NCBI GenBank assembly: GCA_027023115.1
Contig: JALVWZ010000417.1
Location: forward strand, 1-6,001
Direction: 5' to 3'
DNA: 6,001 nt
Origin: Thermaceae bacterium
GTDB lineage: Bacteria; Deinococcota; Deinococci; Deinococcales; Marinithermaceae
Shown here: positions 1 through 4,472 of the stretch, in pieces
Position numbering within the stretch: the stretch's first letter is position 1
How the letters are laid out: every line of letters starts with the position of its first letter
Program-made: the position numbers and the translations under genes
Notes under the pieces: model-generated
Told to the model about the DNA's origin: nothing
Database searches by the model: none
What the model saw: only the letters and a program-made list of their open reading frames with translations

Positions 1-1332
1 GGCGAGCGCGAGATTCGCGCCCGCCGGCCCGACCCGACCCGCGCCGAGTACGACGCGGCGGAGCTCTGGAGCTCGATTGCCGGCGCGGTGGCGGCGGCGC
101 TGGAGGGCGCGCCCGCCTTGCGGGCGGCGGGGCTGGCCACGCAGCGCTCCAACGTGGCCTGCTGGGACCGCGAAAGCGGCGCGCCGCTGGGGCCGGTGCT
201 CAGCTGGCAAGACCGCCGCGCCTGGCGGGCGGTGGAAGAGCTGCGCCCCCACGAACGGCTGATCCACGAACGCACCGGACTCTTCCTCACGCCCCACTAC
301 GGCGCCAGCAAGTTGCGTTGGTGCCTGGACAATCTGCCCGATGTCGGGCGGGCCCACGAAGAAGGGCGCCTGGGCTTCGGGCCGATGGCCGCCTGGCTGG
401 CGGGCCGGCTCGCCGGCGGGCCGGCGCGCGGGGCCGACGTGGTGAACGCCAGCCGCACCCAGCTGGTGGCGCTGAAGACGCGCGACTGGGACGACGACCT
501 GCTGGCGCTCTTTGGCCTGCCGAAAGGGCCGCTGCCGCCGGTGGTGCCCAACGTTTGGGGCTACGGCGCGCTGGCGGCGGCCCCCGCTACGCCGCTGGCG
601 CTGGTAACCGGCGATCAGAACGCCGCCCTCTTTGCCTACGGCGAGGTGGACGGCCAAACGGCCTACGTCAACGCCGGCACCGGCGCCTTCGTGCTCAGGG
701 CCACCGGCGAACGGCTGGTGCGATCGCAGCGGCTGCTAAGCGGGGTGCTACACCACGGCAAAGGCGCCCCCGAGTACGCCCTCGAGGGCACTGTCAACGG
801 CGCCGGCTCGGCATTGGCCTGGTTCGCCCGGGAGTACGGGGTGGACGACCTGAACGAGCGCCTGCCCGCCTGGCTGGACGCGGTGCCCGCCGCGCCGGCG
901 CTCTTCTTGAACGGCGTCTCCGGCCTCGGCTCGCCCTTTTGGGCGGCCAACTTCCCGGTACGCTTCGAGGGGCGGGGCAGCCTGGCCGAGCTTGCCGTGG
1001 CCGTCGTGGAGAGCATCGTCTTCATGCTGGTGGTCAACTTGGAGGAGCAGGCCCGCTATCTGCCACCGCCCGAACGCATCCGCCTGACCGGCGGCCTGGC
1101 CAACCTGAACGGGCTAGCGCAGCGGCTAGCGGATTTGGCCGGAGTGCCGGTGCTGCGCCCCGCCGAGGTGGAGGCCACCGCCCGAGGCACGGCCTTTTTG
1201 CTGGCGGGCCGGCCCGCGGACTGGGACGCCGGCGGCGCGCCCGACGCCTTCGAGCCCCGCTCCAACCCGGCGCTGGCGGCCAACTACGCCCGCTGGCGCA
1301 ACTCTATATTGCAAATCATCTCGTGGCAATAA
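1..1332 (+). CDS. FGGY-family carbohydrate kinase, glycerol kinase-like, 5' partial
   Basis: Enters the window already open, in frame with base 1, and stops at TAA 1330-1332. Of roughly 490-500 residues usual for the family, 443 are visible, so about 50 N-terminal residues are outside. FGGY kinases phosphorylate sugars or polyols with ATP in the cytoplasm. Visible landmarks, numbered from the first codon: ACWDRESG (53-60) and SWQDRR (68-73), like the WDRETG and WQDRR of GlpK; VVNASRT (147-153); GDQNAALF (204-211), whose Asp205 aligns with the catalytic base of GlpK; the phosphate-loop-like NAGTGAF (224-230); and the ADP-site TGGLANLNGLAQ (363-374). Two GlpK glycerol contacts appear changed: the QRE motif reads QRS (48-50), and the Tyr of PYF reads His99. 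The substrate may therefore not be glycerol. The last ~10 codons fall in low-G+C sequence and probably come from the adjacent island. Family call is firm; the substrate is inference from the nearby ugp genes. Confidence 0.88.
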   Translation, partial: GEREIRARRPDPTRAEYDAAELWSSIAGAVAAALEGAPALRAAGLATQRSNVACWDRESGAPLGPVLSWQDRRAWRAVEELRPHERLIHERTGLFLTPHYGASKLRWCLDNLPDVGRAHEEGRLGFGPMAAWLAGRLAGGPARGADVVNASRTQLVALKTRDWDDDLLALFGLPKGPLPPVVPNVWGYGALAAAPATPLALVTGDQNAALFAYGEVDGQTAYVNAGTGAFVLRATGERLVRSQRLLSGVLHHGKGAPEYALEGTVNGAGSALAWFAREYGVDDLNERLPAWLDAVPAAPALFLNGVSGLGSPFWAANFPVRFEGRGSLAELAVAVVESIVFMLVVNLEEQARYLPPPERIRLTGGLANLNGLAQRLADLAGVPVLRPAEVEATARGTAFLLAGRPADWDAGGAPDAFEPRSNPALAANYARWRNSILQIISWQ

Positions 1333-1352
1333 CCGATAAGGTGATCAATGGG

Positions 1353-1358
1353 TATACT
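1353..1358 (+). promoter_or_regulatory. candidate -10 box of the methyltransferase gene (leaderless type)
   Basis: TATACT differs from the consensus TATAAT by one base and ends 6 nt before ATG 1365. With that spacing transcription would begin at or next to the A of the ATG, giving a leaderless mRNA, a mode known to be common in Deinococcus. No convincing TTGACA-like -35 stands 16-18 bp upstream. The last two bases of the box are also the first two of a CTCGAG hexamer. The role is inferred from position only. Confidence 0.45.
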
Positions 1359-1362
1359 CGAG
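1357..1362. promoter_or_regulatory. CTCGAG site overlapping the methyltransferase -10 box
   Basis: A perfect CTCGAG palindrome, the target of XhoI and PaeR7I, ends 2 nt before the methyltransferase ATG and shares CT with the candidate -10 box. Since the endonuclease of this pair belongs to the XhoI/PaeR7I family, this is probably the system's own recognition sequence. Methylation or methyltransferase binding here could modulate transcription of the methyltransferase gene. The sequence is certain; the function is inference. Confidence 0.5.
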
Positions 1363-1364
1363 CA

Positions 1365-2387
1365 ATGAGGGCAGCCGGGGACATACTAGTAAAGCGCATT
1401 TTTCCAATTGCACACGATGTACCCATTGAAGCGCTAGAGACTTACAAAGAGCTGGGCCAACGCGCTATACCCTCCATAGCCAAGAACAAAACTTTGGTTA
1501 ATCGCTTACTTGCATTTGCACAAGATCAGCCGAGTCAACACCAGCTACTACTTGGCGATAGCCGAGAACGTTTAGCCACGCTGCCTAACGATTCTGTGCA
1601 TCTAGCAGTTACATCGCCTCCCTACTGGACACTCAAGGAGTACGAAGACGACCCCAACCAGCTCGGCGCTATCCGCGGATACGAGGTATTTTTGAACGAA
1701 TTAGACAAGGTATGGAAGGAGGTCTTGCGCATTCTCGTACCCGGGGGAAGGTTAATTGTGGTTGTTGGCGACGTCAACATTCCAAGAAAAAACCCCTTGT
1801 TCAAACGTCATGTAGTGTTTCCTCTCCACTCGTCAATTCAAGAACACGCTCGCAAACTCGGATACGACAACCTTGCCCCGATCATTTGGCACAAGATCGC
1901 CAATGCGCGCTTCGAGGCGGGGGGAGGCGGGTTTTACGGAAAGCCGTATGAGCCGGGTGCTATCATTAAGAATGATATAGAATATATCTTGCTTTTTCGC
2001 AAACCAGGCGGTTACCGCAGTCCTACAATAATACAAAGGTTGGGGTCAATAATCCCCGAAACTGAGCATCGTGCTTGGTTTAACCAGATATGGACTTTGA
2101 ACGGCGCCTCCACGAAAATGCACCCAGCGCCTTTCCCGCTGAAGTTGATCGAAAGATTAGTTCGTATGTATAGCTTCATCGGGGATACCGTGATAGACCC
2201 TTTCATGGGCACAGGCACTACAAATCTCGCAGCGCTACGCTGGGGACGCAACAGCATAGGTATAGAACTAATAAATACCTACTTCCAATATGCCAAGGCG
2301 AGGCTACTTGAAGAGCCAGGGACTCAAGTTGAGGCCAGCTTTGCAGAGAAGAACGCTAGCTCCCTCCAAAAACTATCCAAGCCATAA
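1365..2387 (+). CDS. type II DNA methyltransferase, beta class (motif IV TSPPYW before motif I)
   Basis: 340 residues from ATG 1365. It transfers a methyl group from S-adenosylmethionine to an exocyclic amino group of adenine or cytosine, protecting the host from the partner nuclease. The catalytic motif IV TSPPYW (83-88) comes first. The AdoMet-binding motif I, DPFMGTGTT (278-286), with its upstream helix HPAPFP (253-258) and the following GIEL (299-302), comes last: the beta-class order. A Ser at the first position of SPPY is commonest among N4-cytosine enzymes but does not exclude N6-adenine. Residues 1-60 form an N-terminal extension I do not recognise. ATG 1365 was chosen because it follows a TATACT box by 6 nt and overlaps the minigene stop; GTG 1341 would add 8 residues but lies inside the Shine-Dalgarno-like stretch. 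The 3' end overlaps the nuclease gene by 64 bp. Composition is low-G+C and foreign-looking. Target CTCGAG is inferred from the partner. Confidence 0.9.
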   Translation: MRAAGDILVKRIFPIAHDVPIEALETYKELGQRAIPSIAKNKTLVNRLLAFAQDQPSQHQLLLGDSRERLATLPNDSVHLAVTSPPYWTLKEYEDDPNQLGAIRGYEVFLNELDKVWKEVLRILVPGGRLIVVVGDVNIPRKNPLFKRHVVFPLHSSIQEHARKLGYDNLAPIIWHKIANARFEAGGGGFYGKPYEPGAIIKNDIEYILLFRKPGGYRSPTIIQRLGSIIPETEHRAWFNQIWTLNGASTKMHPAPFPLKLIERLVRMYSFIGDTVIDPFMGTGTTNLAALRWGRNSIGIELINTYFQYAKARLLEEPGTQVEASFAEKNASSLQKLSKP

Positions 2388-3046
2388 CCCTTATGCTCCC
2401 CAGCGCCTCTCTTCACGGTAACAATAGCTGCGGCGTCGTATTGCTTGCTTTGAACTAGCCGAGAAGCAAATATGCGATAACGGTCGGCGTAGGAGACAAG
2501 TTTGCCGCTGTCGAGGAATACGCCGTCAACAGGGAATACCGCGTTGGGTGCAACACCCCGCCTGATTGATTCCTCTTCCTCTGCCAGAACCATTAACCAG
2601 CCCCTGAATGGCGCATGATATCCTCCACTTGGTGTGAAATCTTTCAACACACCCTCCATCAATGCACTTTGCAAATCCAAAGCCGACCCTAGGGCTTCTT
2701 CTACGCGGTTATTGAAGTTGTTGCCGTATGAACCAACCTGGGATTTCAATTCCACGATTATTGCGAGCTTGCCTTTGTATACGACAACCAGATCCCACTG
2801 CTTACTTGGGCGATAGAAACCCGGTAGTCCTGCACGGCGATTAGTGTAAAAATGAGCATCTTGGAGGCCCGATTCTCGAATGACCTCCTCCAACAGGTGA
2901 ATAAGCGGGTCTAAGTGCTGACCAGAAACCGCTTCTCCTCGACCAGTTTTATCCTTCCCTTTTTCTTTGGCGGCGGCACGTAGAGTCCAAAACTCAATAA
3001 GGGCCTCTCGAAACTTCTTATCGATAGCTCCAGGGTCATATATCAT
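2324..3046 (-). CDS. type II restriction endonuclease, XhoI/PaeR7I family
   Basis: 240 residues from ATG 3046, close to the ~246 I recall for PaeR7I. The family cleaves CTCGAG. The sequence strongly recalls PaeR7I: EALIEFW near residue 14, YRPSKQWDLVVV (78-89), the catalytic PD-(D/E)XK core Asp85 with Glu99-Leu-Lys101 in ELKSQVG, then GNNFNNR (108-114), EEALGSALDL and the late YDAAAIVTVK. GTG 3160 would open a 278-residue version, but the extra 38 residues do not resemble the family and neither start has a clear ribosome site. ATG 3046 is preceded by TATCCT at exactly 6 nt, fitting a leaderless start. The gene faces the methyltransferase and overlaps its 3' end. No key residue is missing, so it is probably active. 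The family comparison is from memory; specificity is inferred. Confidence 0.9.
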   Translation of the reverse strand: MIYDPGAIDKKFREALIEFWTLRAAAKEKGKDKTGRGEAVSGQHLDPLIHLLEEVIRESGLQDAHFYTNRRAGLPGFYRPSKQWDLVVVYKGKLAIIVELKSQVGSYGNNFNNRVEEALGSALDLQSALMEGVLKDFTPSGGYHAPFRGWLMVLAEEEESIRRGVAPNAVFPVDGVFLDSGKLVSYADRYRIFASRLVQSKQYDAAAIVTVKRGAGEHKGYGLDSFWRELAFFSAKLAST

Positions 3047-3260
3047 AACTACAGGATACCGTGTCCCAACTCTGAGGCTTAATCCGACGATATTTTCGAT
3101 GGTTTGATTTGCAGTTTTCAGACCTTTGCTCCGAATCGTACGGTCGGTGTTTGTCTGCACAAGGGCTATCTGCTAGGCGTGTAGTCGAGTTTTGGCGATC
3201 GCCGGAATATTGATTTGCTGTAGCAAGACAAGCGGGTCTAGTGAGTGTCTCGTTTTTTTC
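3047..3260. other. intergenic region between the endonuclease start and the methyltransferase remnant
   Basis: About 210 bp in which I see no convincing gene. The part from 3160 down to 3047 is open in the endonuclease frame from a GTG but looks non-coding. It contains a 10-bp palindrome GGCGATCGCC (3194-3203) and a run of seven T (3253-3259) preceded by a weak AGACA/TGTCT inverted repeat with a long loop. The T run sits at the right edge of the low-G+C island. I found no transposon ends. Confidence 0.5.
3053..3058 (-). promoter_or_regulatory. candidate -10 box of the endonuclease gene (leaderless type)
   Basis: On the minus strand TATCCT fits TANNNT and ends 6 nt before ATG 3046, the same geometry as at the methyltransferase gene. 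No good -35 is apparent at the right distance. A better-looking TATGAT overlaps the ATG itself, but it would start transcripts inside the gene. Confidence 0.35.
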
Positions 3261-3506
3261 AACGCCGCCGCCGGGGAGCATCCGGCGCCCTACCCGCTCG
3301 CCCTGGCCGAGCGCCTCGTCCGCATGTTCAGCTTCGTTGGCGATACCGTACTCGACCCCTTCGCCGGCAGCGGCACCACCAACCTCGCCGCGCTGCGCTG
3401 GGGGCGCGACAGCGTCGGCGTGGAGCTGGTGGAGGAGTACCTGCAACTGGCGCGGCGGCGCCTGCTGGAAGAACCACGAACAGGGCTCGTGAGCGCCGGT
3501 TGCTGA
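3261..3506 (+). pseudogene. C-terminal remnant of a second beta-class DNA methyltransferase
   Basis: From about 3261 to TGA 3504-3506 the plus strand encodes a methyltransferase C-terminus: HPAPYP, then ERLVRMFSFVGDTVLDPF, the AdoMet motif I DPFAGSGTT, NLAALRWGR and GVEL. The N-terminal two-thirds, including the catalytic (D/S)PPY motif, is absent, so it cannot be an active enzyme. Ungapped against the intact methyltransferase (its residues 253-320), I count 49 identities in 68 residues. Its codons are G/C-ending like the host genes, unlike the intact copy, and the nucleotide sequences are clearly diverged. It is therefore the remains of a resident homologue rather than a recent duplicate. 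It has no start or ribosome site of its own: an in-frame ATG at 3192 lies in unrelated sequence. The left edge coincides with the island boundary. Confidence 0.85.
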
Positions 3507-3559
3507 GGGGCGCCGGCCGGCCTATGTACAACTATTCACAAATGCCGTTCCAGACGCCT

Positions 3560-3578
3560 TTGCGCAAGTGTACCGGTA
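3560..3578. promoter_or_regulatory. candidate operator: two 8-bp palindromes in the promoter
   Basis: TTGCGCAA (3560-3567) covers the -35 and TACCGGTA (3571-3578) lies in the spacer. Palindromes in this position are where a repressor would block RNA polymerase, and the adjacent DeoR-family gene is the obvious candidate for autoregulation. Neither matches the E. coli GlpR operator as I recall it, and 8-bp palindromes can occur by chance. Confidence 0.3.
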
Positions 3579-3588
3579 GTGCTACAAT
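3560..3588 (+). promoter_or_regulatory. promoter of the DeoR-ugp operon (extended -10)
   Basis: TTGCGC (3560-3565), a 17-bp spacer and TACAAT (3583-3588), with TG one base before the -10 giving an extended -10 element. The expected start is near 3595, leaving a short leader before the regulator's AAGGG (3607-3611) and ATG 3618. Both hexamers, the optimal spacer and the position directly upstream of the first gene support it. Confidence 0.7.
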
Positions 3589-3617
3589 CGGGTAGAAGAA
3601 AAACGCAAGGGTTTGCT

Positions 3618-4436
3618 ATGAATCGCAAGAACAGGCGCGAAGCGCCTCTTACCGAGCAACGTAGACGCTTGATTCTGGAGCGGCTGCGCACCTGGGGAGA
3701 AGTGCGCACGTCGGAGCTGGCGGGGCTCTTCGGGGTTTCGCCAATGACGATCCGCAACGACCTTAACGCGCTTGCCGCCGGCGGCGAGCTGAAGCGCACC
3801 CACGGCGGAGCGGTGTCCAACGAACCGATTCTGCGCGAGCCCTCCTACCGTGACAAAGAATCGCAACATACCGCAGAAAAATCCAGAATAGGCCGCGCAG
3901 CAGCCCAGCGCCTCGGCGACGGCATGGTGGTCTTCATCGGTAACGGCACCACCACCATGCAACTCATTCGCAACCTGCCCCGCCTCGAGCGCCTGGTGGT
4001 TTTCACCAACGCTCTCAACCACGCCGGCGCGTTGCTGGACCACGAGGGGGTGGAGGTCTACGTGGTGGGCGGCTACCTGCGCGGCGTTTCCTACGGGATG
4101 GTCGGCGGCCTGGCGCGCCGCGGCCTGGAAGGGGTATTTTTCGACGCCGCCTTCTTTGGCGTCAACGGCGTTTCGCTGGAGCACGGCTACACCCTGCCCT
4201 CGCTGGAAGAGGCCGAGGTGATCGCCGAGGTGGTCCGCCGTTCGCGGCGGGCGGCGGTGCTGGCCGACCACAGCAAGTTCGGAGTGGTCACCCACGCCCG
4301 CGCCGCCACCCTCGAAGAAGTGGACTTGGTGGTAACCGACCGCCCGCCCGAAGGCGACTTGGCGGCGGCCTTTGCGGAGGCCGGGGTCGAACTCTTGCTG
4401 GCCGAGGGAGGTGAAAAGGGAGGCGACGGTAAATAG
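3618..4436 (+). CDS. DeoR-family transcriptional regulator (GlpR-like)
   Basis: 272 residues. An N-terminal DeoR-type winged helix-turn-helix (about 11-66) shows the family pattern: QRRRLILERL, ELAGLFGVS, MTIRNDLNAL and ELKRTHGGAV. The C-terminal DeoRC effector domain (about 85-255) has the sugar-phosphate-binding GNGTTT (108-113), FTNAL (129-133), VVGGYLRG (149-156) and the signature LADHSKFG (215-222). Such proteins repress sugar or polyol catabolic operons and are released by a phosphorylated intermediate, in GlpR by glycerol-3-phosphate. ATG 3618 follows AAGGG at 6 nt and sits below a good promoter; an upstream in-frame GTG 3579 overlaps that promoter's -10 and is rejected. It is the first gene of the operon, 36 bp ahead of ugpB, so it probably controls that operon and itself. 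The C-terminal tail EKGGDGK is Gly/Lys-rich. The exact inducer is inferred. Confidence 0.9.
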   Translation: MNRKNRREAPLTEQRRRLILERLRTWGEVRTSELAGLFGVSPMTIRNDLNALAAGGELKRTHGGAVSNEPILREPSYRDKESQHTAEKSRIGRAAAQRLGDGMVVFIGNGTTTMQLIRNLPRLERLVVFTNALNHAGALLDHEGVEVYVVGGYLRGVSYGMVGGLARRGLEGVFFDAAFFGVNGVSLEHGYTLPSLEEAEVIAEVVRRSRRAAVLADHSKFGVVTHARAATLEEVDLVVTDRPPEGDLAAAFAEAGVELLLAEGGEKGGDGK

Positions 4437-4472
4437 GCTCAAGGCGGCAGGAAAAGGCAAAGGAGGAAGTAG

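Larger units (their letters stand above)
1348..1368 (+). other. possible six-codon leader minigene (MGILEQ) upstream of the methyltransferase
   Basis: AGGTGATC (1339-1346) is an extended match to the Shine-Dalgarno consensus and lies at good spacing from ATG 1348. It is too far from ATG 1365 to serve it directly. The frame from 1348 reads six codons and stops at TGA 1366-1368, overlapping the methyltransferase start as ATGA, the usual layout for translational coupling. Its CTC GAG codons are the restriction site itself. This requires a transcript starting upstream, for example read-through from the kinase, and so would be an alternative or addition to leaderless initiation. It may be chance. 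Confidence 0.25.
1302..3260. other. low-G+C restriction-modification island
   Basis: Base composition changes abruptly. The kinase stays G+C-rich up to about 1301, then the sequence is near 47% G+C (hand count of 1501-1560) with A/T-ending codons, until G+C-rich, G/C-ending codons resume at about 3261 after a run of seven T (3253-3259). The segment contains exactly two genes, a methyltransferase and a restriction endonuclease. I saw no transposase, integrase, terminal inverted repeats or obvious target duplication, so entry by homologous or illegitimate recombination is more likely than transposition. Boundaries were judged by eye, to within about 10-20 bp. Confidence 0.75.

Noticed and set aside
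318..1364. Long plus-strand open frame continuous with and upstream of the methyltransferase
   Set aside because: It is the shadow of the kinase in a high-G+C region: Arg/Gly/Ala-rich with no family resemblance. The methyltransferase begins at 1365.
3047..3160. N-terminal extension of the endonuclease from GTG 3160
   Set aside because: The extra 38 residues do not resemble the family, there is no clear ribosome site, and ATG 3046 gives the family length.
2903..3240. Direct repeat of the 11-mer AAGCGGGTCTA (2903-2913 and 3230-3240)
   Set aside because: It is short and the flanks do not match; one copy is ordinary endonuclease coding sequence, so chance is sufficient.
3222..3259. Possible rho-independent terminator (AGACA/TGTCT then seven T)
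   Set aside because: The stem is only 5 bp with a 16-nt loop, and no plus-strand gene ends nearby; it is more likely a junction feature.
1302..3260. Insertion sequence, controller (C) gene or CRISPR within the island
   Set aside because: No transposase, no terminal inverted repeats, no small helix-turn-helix gene and no repeat array were seen on either strand.
3582..4460. Minus-strand open frame across the DeoR gene
   Set aside because: Antisense shadow produced by G+C-rich third codon positions; the plus strand holds a complete DeoR protein with a promoter and ribosome site.
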